Source of the DNA: Methylopumilus universalis
GTDB lineage: Bacteria > Pseudomonadota > Gammaproteobacteria > Burkholderiales > Methylophilaceae
NCBI RefSeq assembly: GCF_006363895.1
Contig: NZ_CP040953.1
Reading direction: 5' to 3' (one strand)
Length of the DNA stretch: 64,000 nucleotides
Numbering within the stretch: position 1 is the stretch's first letter; every line of letters starts with the position of its first letter. Shown one piece after another: positions 50,912 through 60,665 of the stretch. Both the position numbers and the translations under genes were made by a program. The notes beneath the pieces were generated by a model. That model did no database searches. It was given only the letters and a program-made list of their open reading frames with translations, and had not been told where the DNA came from.

Positions 50912-50920
50912 TGCTATAAT
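50912..50920 (+). promoter_or_regulatory. Extended -10 promoter of pgi
   Basis: TGC followed by a perfect TATAAT (50915-50920), 52 bases before the pgi ATG. The -35 region is weak, but an extended -10 can compensate. Confidence 0.5.
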
Positions 50921-50972
50921 GAGCGGCTATATTGAAATTTTCATCATTAAACCCTTGAGTTGAACGTTATAC

Positions 50973-52625
50973 ATGTCGCAAATTAATCAGTCGCCTATCT
51001 GGCAAGCGCTAAATCAACATAAAAAAGATATCGAACCCATTTCACTCCGCGAGATGTTCAAATCAGACGCTACTCGGTTTGATCAATTTCATATTCAGTT
51101 TAATGATTTACTTCTAGATTATTCAAAACATCTGATTTCAAAAGAGACGATCAACCTCTTAGTTAAGCTTGCAAAAGAAGCTGATATAGAAGGTTGGCGA
51201 GATCGTATGTTTAAAGGCGAAAAAATAAACTCCACTGAACATCGTGCAGTGCTTCATACAGCACTTCGTAATCAAAATGAAACACCTATTATGTCCGATG
51301 GCGAAGACGTCATGCCTAAAGTTAAAAATGTACTCAAAAAAATGAGACGTTTTAGCGAAGATGTAAGATCAGGTCAATGGAAAGGCTTCACTGGTAAAGC
51401 AATTACGAGTGTTATTAATATCGGCATAGGCGGTTCTGATTTAGGTCCTGCTATGGTATGCCAAGCCTTGAAACCTTACGGCTCAAAAACTATTACACCC
51501 TATTTCGTTTCTAACGTAGATGGTGCTGACCTTTCCCAGGCATTAGAAAAATGTGATCCAGAAACAACACTTTTTATTATTGCCTCTAAAACATTTACAA
51601 CGCAAGAAACAATGACCAATGCATATTCAGCAAGGGATTGGCTTCTCAAGGCTGCAAAAGATAACCAACATATTAAAAAGCACTTTGTTGCATTATCTAC
51701 AAATCAACATGTTGTATCGCAATTCGGTATCGACACAGAAAATATGTTTGAGTTTTGGGATTGGGTAGGCGGTCGTTACTCTCTTTGGTCTGCGATCGGG
51801 CTTTCTATCGCGCTATATATTGGTATGGATAGCTTTGAAGAGTTACTTAAGGGTGGATTTGAAATGGACGAGCATTTTAAAACAGCGCCCATACAACAGA
51901 ACATTCCAATGATGATGGGATTGCTAGGTATTTGGAATATTAATTTCTTCAACTTTTCAACCCATGCGATCTTAGCTTACGATCAAGGATTGTCAAAACT
52001 CGCACCTTATCTTCAACAAGCAGATATGGAAAGTAATGGTAAATTTATTAATCGCGATGGCGAGCACATCGACTTTCATACAGGCCCTGTGCTCTGGGGT
52101 GAGGTCGGCACCAATGGCCAGCATGCTTTCTATCAACTCCTGCATCAAGGTACTGAAATCGCCCCTGCTGATTTCATCATGCCTATAGAATCCCATTATA
52201 AGATAGGTAAAGACGGTGATGAGCATCACAAAATCTTGCTTTCAAACTTTATTGCGCAAACACAATCCCTCATGCTAGGGAAAACATATGATGAAGCGCG
52301 AACTGAGATTGAAAAACAAGGCTTCGAAGGGGAGGATATTGAAAGCTTTATCCCCCAAAAAACATTTGAAGGTAATCGGCCCACTTCATCCATACTTTTT
52401 CAAAAACTAACCCCAAAGACTTTGGGTCAACTTATTGCGATGTATGAACACAAGATCTTCACCCAGGGCATCATATGGAATATCAATTCATTTGATCAAT
52501 GGGGCGTGGAATATGGTAAGCAAATTGCAAAACAAGTTTTACCTAAACTGTCTGAAAAAATACCTACACATGACTTTGACAGCTCTACAAATGGATTAAT
52601 TAATTACATTAAAAAATATCTATAA
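50973..52625 (+). CDS. pgi: Glucose-6-phosphate isomerase
   Basis: Interconverts glucose 6-phosphate and fructose 6-phosphate; in RuMP-cycle methylotrophs it links hexulose phosphate to the oxidative branch. 550 residues, the long E. coli-like form. NIGIGGSDLGPAMV, FEFWDWVGGRYSLWSAIG (both signatures) and EVGTNGQHAFYQLLHQG with the catalytic Glu and His are present. ATG after a spacer carrying an extended -10 box. Confidence 0.97.
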   Translation: MSQINQSPIWQALNQHKKDIEPISLREMFKSDATRFDQFHIQFNDLLLDYSKHLISKETINLLVKLAKEADIEGWRDRMFKGEKINSTEHRAVLHTALRNQNETPIMSDGEDVMPKVKNVLKKMRRFSEDVRSGQWKGFTGKAITSVINIGIGGSDLGPAMVCQALKPYGSKTITPYFVSNVDGADLSQALEKCDPETTLFIIASKTFTTQETMTNAYSARDWLLKAAKDNQHIKKHFVALSTNQHVVSQFGIDTENMFEFWDWVGGRYSLWSAIGLSIALYIGMDSFEELLKGGFEMDEHFKTAPIQQNIPMMMGLLGIWNINFFNFSTHAILAYDQGLSKLAPYLQQADMESNGKFINRDGEHIDFHTGPVLWGEVGTNGQHAFYQLLHQGTEIAPADFIMPIESHYKIGKDGDEHHKILLSNFIAQTQSLMLGKTYDEARTEIEKQGFEGEDIESFIPQKTFEGNRPTSSILFQKLTPKTLGQLIAMYEHKIFTQGIIWNINSFDQWGVEYGKQIAKQVLPKLSEKIPTHDFDSSTNGLINYIKKYL

Positions 52626-52635
52626 CCTGTTGATA

Positions 52636-53610
52636 TTATTTAATAATTAATTTTTGATTTAATATAGCTGTTCGTAAAGATTCATTCATAGAAGAGCCTA
52701 AGCTTGCACCAAATTTACGTGCAAAACGATCAGCAAAACCTTCGTAAGTCGTGAAATCAACTACCTCTTCAACCTTAATAATTTCACGCGCAACGTAATC
52801 GTAATTACCAAAACTGTCAGCTAACCCTAATTTAATTGCAGCCTCACCATTCCAAAAAAGACCACTAAATGTGTCTGGGGAGTCTTTGAGTCTATTACCA
52901 CGGCCATCTTTTACCACTTGGATAAATTGTTGGTGAACCTGATTTAGCATTTCTTGAACAAAAGCTTGTTGCTTTGAATTAACTGGAGAGAAAGGGTCAA
53001 GCATGGCTTTGTTTGAGCCTGCTGTCATAAGTCGCCGTTCAACCCCTACTTTCTTCATGGTATCTGTAAAACCAAAGCCATCCATAAGGACGCCAATAGA
53101 ACCTACGATACTCGCTTTATCCACAAAAATTTCGTCGGCAGCCACAGCAATATAATAACCACCAGAAGCACAGATATCTTCTACTACAGCATAAACAGGA
53201 ATATGGGGATGTAATTTTTTTTGTCGTTTAATTTCATCATTAATCATTCCTGCTTGAACTGGACTTCCGCCTGGGCTATTAATTTTTAAAATAATGCCTT
53301 TTGTGCCGCGACTGTCATAAGCCCTTTGTATGCTCTCGAAAAAGTCTTTTGCATTAACCTCATCCTTTTCACCTATCACGCCATTTATTTCAATCAATGC
53401 AGCGTGGTTGCTAGAGCCGCCTTTGTTATGCGTAGCGCCAAATGCAAAAAACAAAAGCACAAAAAGATATAAAAATGTAATGGATTTGAAAAAAATACCC
53501 CAGCGCCTTGCAATTTTTTGCTCACCTAAAGCTGAAAGCGCAATTTTTTCTAAAGCCTCTCTTTCCCAATGCGTATTTGTTTTGCTTGTCGTTTTTTTTC
53601 TCACTGCCAT
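52636..53610 (-). CDS. sppA: Signal peptide peptidase SppA, short S49 form
   Basis: Inner-membrane serine protease degrading cleaved signal peptides. 324 residues with one membrane span (about 42-62). SPGGSPVQAG, the catalytic serine in DICASGGYYIAVAAD, and the downstream KASIVGSIGV fit the short, single-domain family. Last gene of the rluC-gph-Rieske-sppA operon. The usual GGAG ribosome site precedes ATG 53610. Confidence 0.93.
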   Translation of the reverse strand: MAVRKKTTSKTNTHWEREALEKIALSALGEQKIARRWGIFFKSITFLYLFVLLFFAFGATHNKGGSSNHAALIEINGVIGEKDEVNAKDFFESIQRAYDSRGTKGIILKINSPGGSPVQAGMINDEIKRQKKLHPHIPVYAVVEDICASGGYYIAVAADEIFVDKASIVGSIGVLMDGFGFTDTMKKVGVERRLMTAGSNKAMLDPFSPVNSKQQAFVQEMLNQVHQQFIQVVKDGRGNRLKDSPDTFSGLFWNGEAAIKLGLADSFGNYDYVAREIIKVEEVVDFTTYEGFADRFARKFGASLGSSMNESLRTAILNQKLIIK

Positions 53611-53631
53611 TTGCTATGCTCCATAAATGCT

Positions 53632-53979
53632 TTAAATAATTTCAACACATAATACATTGTTTGATTCTGTTACATTTAATTTTTGTAAAGCCTCACCGCG
53701 ACAAGGACCTGAAATACATTCTCCAGAAGCAGGATGGTATATGGCGCCATGCGTAGAACATACAATCCATTCTTTTTGGTCATCCATAAACTCATTGGGC
53801 TTGTAATCAAGCTCAATTGGCATATGCTGGCATTGATTAAGATAGGCATGGTACTTGCCTTCAAAAAGAACTACAAAACCTGATTGCGTTACAGAGGCTA
53901 TTTGATATTCAAATTTAACGGTTGAACCTTCACCCTGAAAATCTTTTTTATCTATTTCAATTTTTACGTTTGCACTCAT
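53632..53979 (-). CDS. Rieske [2Fe-2S] domain protein
   Basis: 115-residue soluble ferredoxin-like protein. Cluster ligands are seen in CQHMPIEL (C-x-H) and CSTHGAIYHP (C-x2-H), with GPCRGEALQKL completing the fold. No membrane anchor or oxygenase partner is adjacent. It is conserved between gph and sppA in betaproteobacteria; the electron partner is unknown. Overlaps gph by four bases. Confidence 0.9.
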   Translation of the reverse strand: MSANVKIEIDKKDFQGEGSTVKFEYQIASVTQSGFVVLFEGKYHAYLNQCQHMPIELDYKPNEFMDDQKEWIVCSTHGAIYHPASGECISGPCRGEALQKLNVTESNNVLCVEII

Positions 53980-54629
53980 GACAACAAGAAATCTACAACT
54001 TCATTAAAAGAGTCAAAACAAGCCAAAGGCTCATAACTCAACAACACGTCTTTAGGCTGAGCTCCGTAAGTCACTGCTATAGTTTGAATATGTGCATTCT
54101 TTCCCATTTCAAGATCATAGTGAGTATCACCTACAATCACTGCGCGGTTAGCTGGAATCTGAGTTTCTTCTAAAATAGCTTCTACCATATGAGGATGGGG
54201 TTTAGAAAAGCACTCATCGACAGTTTTAGTTGATAAAAAATATCTATTTAATTCAGTATCTTGCAACGCAAACTTCAACCCTTTTCTGCTTTTACCTGTA
54301 GCAACAGCGAGCTTACATTTATGCTGATAAAGTCGCTCAATACCTTCTTTTACCCCATCGAAAAGATATGAATTGCCTTCATTTGCATGATAATGCGAGC
54401 GGTAACCTTCAGCCACTTTCTCTAATAATTCAGAGGATAAATGAGGAAACAATTTAAGTAATAATTGGTTTAAACCTAGACCTAAAGTTTTTAAAATTAA
54501 AGCTCTGGGGGGTGCTATAACACCAGCGCCTTCGGCTGCTGAAATAACGGCATCTACAATGATACCTGTCGAATCTGCTACTGTGCCATCCCAGTCTAGA
54601 ATTACTAAATCAAAACGTGGTGATTTCAT
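53976..54629 (-). CDS. gph: HAD-family phosphatase, phosphoglycolate phosphatase-like
   Basis: 217 residues. HAD motif I DWDGTVADSTG, motif II around VATGKS, motif III lysine in KPHPHMV, and motif IV VGDTHYDLEMGKNA. Assigned as Gph-like on length, cap-domain type and context downstream of rluC; the actual substrate could be another phosphate monoester. Overlaps rluC by four bases. Confidence 0.82.
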   Translation of the reverse strand: MKSPRFDLVILDWDGTVADSTGIIVDAVISAAEGAGVIAPPRALILKTLGLGLNQLLLKLFPHLSSELLEKVAEGYRSHYHANEGNSYLFDGVKEGIERLYQHKCKLAVATGKSRKGLKFALQDTELNRYFLSTKTVDECFSKPHPHMVEAILEETQIPANRAVIVGDTHYDLEMGKNAHIQTIAVTYGAQPKDVLLSYEPLACFDSFNEVVDFLLS

Positions 54630-55615
54630 ATAGCTTGCTGACTTAAAAATGCATCAAGTTCCCGTGGCAAAGGGGCTTTTAACTCCAAAGGCTCCTCAGT
54701 TAAGGGGTGTTTCATTTTCATAGAGAATGCATGAAGAAACATCCGTTTTAAGCCCTTTTTTTGGAGCACCTTGTTTAAGGAAAAATCTCCATATTTATCA
54801 TCTCCTAAAATAGGAAAGCCTAGATGCGCAAGTTGAACCCTTAGCTGATGGGTTCTGCCAGTGATAAGCTTAGCTTCAAGGAGGGTGTAAGGCCCTAAAG
54901 ATTTTTTTAAATAGAAGATGGTTTTGCTCATTTGATTTTGGCTATCATCTTCATCCTCAGTCACATTGACACGCCTCTCGCCCCCTTGGGTGAATGTTTT
55001 TTTGAGCATAAGTTCGACTGTTTTTTTGGGGTCAGTCCACTCTCCCTCAACCATCATGGTATATTTTTTTTCAATGCGATTATGTCGCATCATGTCGTGC
55101 ATATTCACGAGCGCCGACCGCTTTTTAGCAATCAATAAAATGCCGGAAGTTTCTCGATCAATACGATGAACGAGCTCTAAAAACTTAGCCTTAGGTCTTG
55201 CATGACGAATCAGTTCTATAACACCAAAGTTGAGGCCGCTGCCACCGTGGACAGCATAGCCACTTGGCTTATTAATTGCCAATAACGCGTCATCTTCGAA
55301 AATAACATTTGTGTCTAACCAAGCCGTTTGTTGTTGTTTGGGCTCAATAACGTGTGGCGCTCTTTCTCCTTCAACAGCGATAGGAGGAATTCTTACTTCA
55401 TCATCTATTTGAAGACGATAAGTGGTATCGACTCGCTTTTTATTCACTCTCACCTCGCCGCTTCTAAGGATTTTATAAATATGGCTTTTAGGCACATTTT
55501 TTAAAATTTTTAAGAGAAAGTTATCGATTTTTTGTGTTTCACTTGCTTCGTCCACAATAACAAATGTGGCTTTTTCATGAGAAAAAATATTTTTAGTGTT
55601 TGTGTTTTGCGTCAT
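54626..55615 (-). CDS. rluC: 23S rRNA pseudouridine synthase RluC
   Basis: Modifies U955, U2504 and U2580 of 23S rRNA in E. coli. 329 residues: S4 domain (FLLKILKNVPKSHIYKILRSG) then the catalytic Asp in LVHRIDRETSGILLIAKK, and GRTHQLRVQLAHLG. It is divergent from rne, an arrangement shared with E. coli, which favours RluC over RluD. First gene of the leftward operon with gph, Rieske and sppA. Confidence 0.94.
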   Translation of the reverse strand: MTQNTNTKNIFSHEKATFVIVDEASETQKIDNFLLKILKNVPKSHIYKILRSGEVRVNKKRVDTTYRLQIDDEVRIPPIAVEGERAPHVIEPKQQQTAWLDTNVIFEDDALLAINKPSGYAVHGGSGLNFGVIELIRHARPKAKFLELVHRIDRETSGILLIAKKRSALVNMHDMMRHNRIEKKYTMMVEGEWTDPKKTVELMLKKTFTQGGERRVNVTEDEDDSQNQMSKTIFYLKKSLGPYTLLEAKLITGRTHQLRVQLAHLGFPILGDDKYGDFSLNKVLQKKGLKRMFLHAFSMKMKHPLTEEPLELKAPLPRELDAFLSQQAI

Positions 55616-56007
55616 ATTTTGTTTAATTGGGTTTATACCCTATACTAGATGTGTTCAGTCTCTCTTAATCAATTGAATTGAAGAGATAATTTAAGCTGAA
55701 TTATACCGTGACAACAAATTACTAAGGCTTTTTCCGCTCGCCTTATTTTAAGTAGCGGCCTTGAAACAAGGTTTAAAAATTTAAAGAATATTTTAGTTTT
55801 ATTGCACATGTACATAACAAAGATTCATAAATATTTTGCTCAACAATCTTACGAATAAGATCTGTGACTAAGTAAATAATTTAAAAAACTTTTTGAATAG
55901 AAAAAGTTTTAATTTAAGAAATACTAACCTTCCTTAAGGTTAGATGTGCACCTGAATAGCTGAAATACATTCTTTATCTTAAAACCTACTTGTAGGAGTT
56001 TTAGATA
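55616..56007 (+). promoter_or_regulatory. rne promoter and long structured 5' untranslated region
   Basis: 392 bp without a gene. A good promoter, TTGTTT (55619-55624), 16 bases, TATACT (55641-55646), would start transcription near 55653 and leave a leader of about 355 nt. Perfect stems inside it: AAGGC/GCCTT (55724-55744), CCTTG/CAAGG (55759-55771), the 10-bp AAAACTTTTT/AAAAAGTTTT (55885-55910) and CTAACCTT/AAGGTTAG (55924-55943). Long structured rne leaders mediate autoregulation by RNase E in enterobacteria; the same role here is inference. Confidence 0.6.
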
Positions 56008-58341
56008 ATGAAACGTATGCTTTTTAATGCAACCCAATCAGAAGAATTGCGTGTTGCCATTGTAGATGGTCAAAAATTAATCGATCTTGATATTGAACGT
56101 GGAAGTCGCGCTTTAAAGAAAAGTAACATCTATAAAGGCATTGTGACTCGTGTAGAACCTTCACTTGAAGCTGCTTTTGTAAACTATGGTACAGAGCGTC
56201 ATGGCTTTCTTCCCTTCAAAGAAATTTCTCCGCAATATTTTAAAGATGCAACTCAAAATCGCCCTCGCATTCAAGACGTTATTGAAGAAGGTCAAGAAAT
56301 TATCGTTCAGGTCACAAAAGAAGAACGAGGCAATAAAGGGGCTGCACTTTCAAGCTACCTTTCTCTTGCAGGTCGATACATTGTATTAATGCCAAACAAT
56401 CCTGATGGTGGAGGCGTTTCAAGACGTGTTGAAGGCGAAGAACGTAATGAATTCCGCGATCATATTTCAAACTTAGATATACCAGAAGGCATGAGTGTCA
56501 TTGGTCGAACAGCAGGCGTAGGTTCGTCTCTTGAAGAACTGCAATGGGATTTAAATTATTTAAAGCAATTGTGGACAGCAATTGCTGAAGCATCCCAAGG
56601 TCAATCAGGCGCATTCCTGATCTATCAAGAAGGCAATCTTGTGATTCGCGCCATCAGAGACTATTTCCATCCTGAGATAGGTGAAATTCTTATCGATACG
56701 CAAGAGATCTATGATCAAGCCACACAATTTATGAATCATGTGATGCCAAATTATGTAGACCGCGTAAAACTCTACGAAGATGAGGTTTCTTTATTTTCCC
56801 GCTTCCAAATTGAACATCAAATTGAATCTGCTTTTTCAAGAGAAGTTAGATTACCTTCCGGTGGCGCTATTGTGATTGATCATACAGAGGCTCTTGTTTC
56901 TATTGATGTGAACTCATCAAGAGCTACTAAAGGAAGTGATATTGAACACACCGCATTTAATACCAATATTGAGGCTGCTGAAGAAGTGGCTAAACAATTA
57001 AGGCTTCGCGACTTGGGCGGTCTAGTTGTAATTGACTTTATTGATATGGAAAGCCAAAAAAATCAACGTGAAGTAGAAAATCGATTTAGAGATGCGCTTC
57101 ATCACGATCGCGCAAGAGTCCAAACAGGCAAAATTTCGCGTTTTGGATTGCTCGAACTTTCGCGTCAACGACTTCGTCCAAGTATTGGCGAGTCAAGTAA
57201 TAGTATATGCACTAAATGTAATGGCACGGGCTCAATTAGAGATATTCAATCATCAGCATTACATATTCTTCGTATGATTCAAGAAGAAGCAATGAAAGAA
57301 CATAATGCAACTATCTCAGCTCAATTACCGATTGAAGTTGCTACATTCCTTTTAAATGAAAAACGTTCAGATATCTTTAGTCTTGAACAACGCTTAAAAG
57401 TTGAAATTATATTAATCCCTAATAAACATCTTGAGTCTCCAAATTATTCCATCTCAAGCGCCAAGCAAGAGGATCTTGCAAATCAATCTAAGCCAAGCTA
57501 TCAAATGATGGAGTCACTTAACGAGGGTAATCAAGTCTTAAATTATAAACAGGCATCTAATGAACCAAAACAAGAGCCTTTAGTAAAAGGTATCATTCCT
57601 GACACCCCTGCTCCGTCAGGGTCAGGCAAGCCAAATAAAACATTATTTGGCTTCTTTAAAAATCTGATTGCTGGTGATGATGAAAGCACTGGAAATTCTA
57701 GTGAAGAAAAAACGGAAGTTTCTGAAGCAACAGAAAACAATCGTCCAAGACCGCAGCATAATAATCGAGGACGTAATAATCGTAATCAGAAATTTAAACA
57801 GCACAATAAAAAGCAACCTCAAGGAGAGATTCAGCCTTCTGAAACGGATGTAAGTTCAGCTTCAGAAAAAGTAACTCCTCCAGTTTCAAGACCGAATCAA
57901 GATAATAATAAACGAGGAAGAAACAATAATCGCGGACGATTTAATAAAGATCGTGGTGCGAGATCTAATCAGGGTCCAAATGATTTTGAGAAAAAAGCTT
58001 TAGCATCTCAAGAGGCACCCATTTTGAATAAATCTGCTACTGAAGCAAGACCTAGTCAAGTAACAAAAACAGAGTCTAAGCCAATTGAAGCATCGAAAAA
58101 ACCTGCTCCTCCCAAGCCTAGAAAAAAAGTAGAAGAAAAGCCAGTTGACCTAAAGGCAATCGGTCTTGAGCTTGTAGAAACAAAAGCTAAATCAAAACCT
58201 AAGGCTGCAAAAGAAGTAGAAGAAAAGCCGAAAAAAGTAGCGCCAAAGAAAACAGCTGCTTGGCAAAAGAAAGAAAAAGCTAAAGATGAGCCTATCGTAA
58301 TGGTTGAAACAAAAGCTGCAAAGAAAAAATCTACTAAATAG
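56008..58341 (+). CDS. rne: Ribonuclease E
   Basis: Essential endonuclease of mRNA decay and rRNA/tRNA processing. 777 residues. The S1 domain starts near IYKGIVTRVEPSLEAAFVNYG; the DNase-I-like catalytic part has VSIDVNSSRATKG and VVIDFIDMES (catalytic Asp residues), and the Zn-link is CTKCNGTGS. The C-terminal third (from about residue 480) is low complexity, with Asn/Arg-rich RNRGRNNRN-type patches and Lys/Pro-rich tail, resembling an RNA-binding degradosome scaffold. ATG after TAGGAG. Its 3' end overlaps crcB. Confidence 0.96.
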   Translation: MKRMLFNATQSEELRVAIVDGQKLIDLDIERGSRALKKSNIYKGIVTRVEPSLEAAFVNYGTERHGFLPFKEISPQYFKDATQNRPRIQDVIEEGQEIIVQVTKEERGNKGAALSSYLSLAGRYIVLMPNNPDGGGVSRRVEGEERNEFRDHISNLDIPEGMSVIGRTAGVGSSLEELQWDLNYLKQLWTAIAEASQGQSGAFLIYQEGNLVIRAIRDYFHPEIGEILIDTQEIYDQATQFMNHVMPNYVDRVKLYEDEVSLFSRFQIEHQIESAFSREVRLPSGGAIVIDHTEALVSIDVNSSRATKGSDIEHTAFNTNIEAAEEVAKQLRLRDLGGLVVIDFIDMESQKNQREVENRFRDALHHDRARVQTGKISRFGLLELSRQRLRPSIGESSNSICTKCNGTGSIRDIQSSALHILRMIQEEAMKEHNATISAQLPIEVATFLLNEKRSDIFSLEQRLKVEIILIPNKHLESPNYSISSAKQEDLANQSKPSYQMMESLNEGNQVLNYKQASNEPKQEPLVKGIIPDTPAPSGSGKPNKTLFGFFKNLIAGDDESTGNSSEEKTEVSEATENNRPRPQHNNRGRNNRNQKFKQHNKKQPQGEIQPSETDVSSASEKVTPPVSRPNQDNNKRGRNNNRGRFNKDRGARSNQGPNDFEKKALASQEAPILNKSATEARPSQVTKTESKPIEASKKPAPPKPRKKVEEKPVDLKAIGLELVETKAKSKPKAAKEVEEKPKKVAPKKTAAWQKKEKAKDEPIVMVETKAAKKKSTK

Positions 58342-58717
58342 ATTGTTTAATGAAGCTTACTGATAACCAACCAAGGTAAGCCATTAATACTGACCCAACG
58401 ACATGAAGTGCAATAAGAGTGAGTGAGGCGACAAGCTCATTCTTTTGCAGTAACTGAAAAATCTCGGCAGTAAATGCAGAGAATGTAGTAAGTCCCCCTA
58501 AAAAACCTATATTAATAATAAGTTTCAAATCTGGACTTAAGTCACTAAATAGTTCAAAAGCCCCCATCGATATACCCATTAAGTATGCGCCTGCAAGATT
58601 AACTGTTAATGTGCCCATCGGATATATCGGATGAAGGGTATTTAATAAAATACCTATGCCCCAACGACTCCATGCGCCCATAGCTGCAGCAAAACCTATA
58701 TATAAAAAATTTTTCAA
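58334..58717 (-). CDS. crcB: Fluoride ion exporter CrcB/Fluc
   Basis: Small dual-topology channel that exports fluoride. 127 residues with four membrane spans. GGLTTFSAFTAEI and WGIGILLN carry the conserved pore residues. No fluoride riboswitch is possible immediately upstream because the ATG overlaps the orn stop by four bases; the gene is co-transcribed with orn. Confidence 0.92.
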   Translation of the reverse strand: MKNFLYIGFAAAMGAWSRWGIGILLNTLHPIYPMGTLTVNLAGAYLMGISMGAFELFSDLSPDLKLIINIGFLGGLTTFSAFTAEIFQLLQKNELVASLTLIALHVVGSVLMAYLGWLSVSFIKQSI

Positions 58718-59265
58718 GATAATTTTAAGAAATGCTCTCGATAATATTTTAATTCGTCGATCGAATCATATATATCCGATAAGGCTTCATGTTTGCTTGT
58801 TTTTTTAAAGCCTTGATAGAGTGTGGGTCTCCATCGACGCGAAAGCTCTTTAAAAACACTGACGTCTAGATTTCTATAATGAAAATAACTTTCCAAATTG
58901 GGCATATGCTTTGCCATAAAACGTCGATCTTGACAGATTGAATTGCCGCACATCGGAGATTTATTGGGTGCAATATGTTTTTTTAAGAATTCAATGGTTG
59001 CTTCTGAAGCGTAATTTTCATCAAAAGACGACTTTTTAACTCTTTCAATCAACCCTGATTTTGAGTGGGTAGATTGATTCCATGTATCCATACCATTCAA
59101 TATCTCATCTGTTTGATGAATAACAATGACTGGGCCTTCTGCAATAATATTTAAATGGGGATCAGTCACCACAGTTGCTATTTCAAGTACTTTGTCGGTC
59201 TCGGTATTAAGGCCGCTCATTTCCATATCAAGCCATATTAAATTATCGTCCGAAGAGCTCATCAT
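58714..59265 (-). CDS. orn: Oligoribonuclease
   Basis: Essential 3'-5' exonuclease clearing di- to pentanucleotides at the end of RNA decay. I choose ATG 59265 (183 residues) because family members begin just before LIWLDMEMSGL; an upstream in-frame extension adds about 20 unrelated residues. DEDD motifs: LDMEMSGL, CGNSICQDRRF and the HEALSDIYDSI helix. Co-transcribed with crcB. Confidence 0.95.
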   Translation of the reverse strand: MMSSSDDNLIWLDMEMSGLNTETDKVLEIATVVTDPHLNIIAEGPVIVIHQTDEILNGMDTWNQSTHSKSGLIERVKKSSFDENYASEATIEFLKKHIAPNKSPMCGNSICQDRRFMAKHMPNLESYFHYRNLDVSVFKELSRRWRPTLYQGFKKTSKHEALSDIYDSIDELKYYREHFLKLS

Positions 59266-59362
59266 GATTTCCATTAAAATAATACTAATTGAGTGAAACA
59301 ATCTACAACGCAAGATTGTTTTCATACAGAATACTAGAATATTAACTTAATTCAGAGACATT

Positions 59363-60592
59363 ATGGACGAAATACTACGCAACACCTTTATTGCTGTTCT
59401 TACTTTAAGCACAGGCATTCATCTATGGCTTGCGCGAAGACATATTAACTTTGTATCCAATCATAAAAATAAAGTCCCTGATGCGTTTAAAAAAAATATC
59501 ACCCTTAAAGATCATCAAAAAGCTGCAAATTATGCAATCGCAAAAAGTGAATTAGGCTCAAAAGATACAATCATCCAAGCTTCATTGCTTCTTCTTCTTA
59601 CCCTAGGAGGATTGATTAGTGCGATCTCACATCTGTTTGATTCAATTTCATCGCCCCTCTTAAAAGATATTGCACTAATCTTGAGTGTCATGCTTGTTAC
59701 CAGTCTGATTGATCTACCTTTCAATTACTACAAAACATTTAAGATTGATGAAGCATTTGGTTTTAATCGCATGACAAAGAAACTATTTTTTTCAGATCTT
59801 TATAAGCAGATGATTTTAGGCTTATGTCTTGGTCTGCCTATTTTATTTGTTGCATTATGGATGCTGCAAAATGCTGGGGCCTATTGGTGGTTTTATCTAT
59901 GGGCAGTTTGGAGTTTATTTAATCTTTTAATTCTTGCAATCTACCCTACTTGGATCGCTCCTTTTTTCAATAAGTTCTTACCTCTCAAAGATAAGACCTT
60001 AAAAACTAAAATTATTGCGCTATTAAAAAAATGTGGTTTTAAGTCTCAAGGATTATTTGTCATGGATGGTTCTGCAAGAAGTAACCATGGGAATGCTTAT
60101 TTCACAGGCTTTGGCAAAAATAAACGTATCGTATTTTTCGATACGCTTTTAGAACGTCTTAATCACAATGAAATTGAAGCTGTCCTGGCTCATGAGCTTG
60201 GGCATTTTCATCACAATCATGTTAAAAAAAGAATTGTAATGATGTTCCTTGTAAGTTTTATTGGCCTTGCAATTTTGGGCTATCTAAAAGATCAAACATG
60301 GTTTTATCATGCGCTGGGTATTAGCGAGCCAACAAATGGTAGCGCCTTACTTCTTTTTATGTTGGTTGGCCCCACTTTCATTTTTTTTATAAGGCCTATC
60401 ATGGCATTCTATTCAAGGCAAAATGAATTTGAAGCTGATCGCTACGCTAAAACTCACTCGAGCGCAAAATATCTTAAAGAGTCATTAGTTAAACTTTACC
60501 GAGATAATGCATCAACTTTAACGCCTGATCCATTATATTCGGCATTTTATGACTCTCACCCCCCTGCATTACAGCGTATTGCAAGACTGTAA
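59363..60592 (+). CDS. M48 family (Ste24-like) membrane zinc metalloprotease
   Basis: 409 residues with about six to seven membrane spans. The zinc motif HELGHFHHNH is near residue 277 and the third ligand lies in NEFEADRYAK. The size and N-terminal membrane domain (FKIDEAFGFNRM) match the Ste24/CAAX-protease-like branch rather than the shorter HtpX. Probably degrades or processes inner-membrane proteins. Divergent from orn. Confidence 0.9.
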   Translation: MDEILRNTFIAVLTLSTGIHLWLARRHINFVSNHKNKVPDAFKKNITLKDHQKAANYAIAKSELGSKDTIIQASLLLLLTLGGLISAISHLFDSISSPLLKDIALILSVMLVTSLIDLPFNYYKTFKIDEAFGFNRMTKKLFFSDLYKQMILGLCLGLPILFVALWMLQNAGAYWWFYLWAVWSLFNLLILAIYPTWIAPFFNKFLPLKDKTLKTKIIALLKKCGFKSQGLFVMDGSARSNHGNAYFTGFGKNKRIVFFDTLLERLNHNEIEAVLAHELGHFHHNHVKKRIVMMFLVSFIGLAILGYLKDQTWFYHALGISEPTNGSALLLFMLVGPTFIFFIRPIMAFYSRQNEFEADRYAKTHSSAKYLKESLVKLYRDNASTLTPDPLYSAFYDSHPPALQRIARL

Positions 60593-60665
60593 CATTTCAA
60601 GGAAGCTTTTTTAACAGCACCAATGGTAAAATGTCGTATACCTTTATGGCACAGCGCTTATAAAA

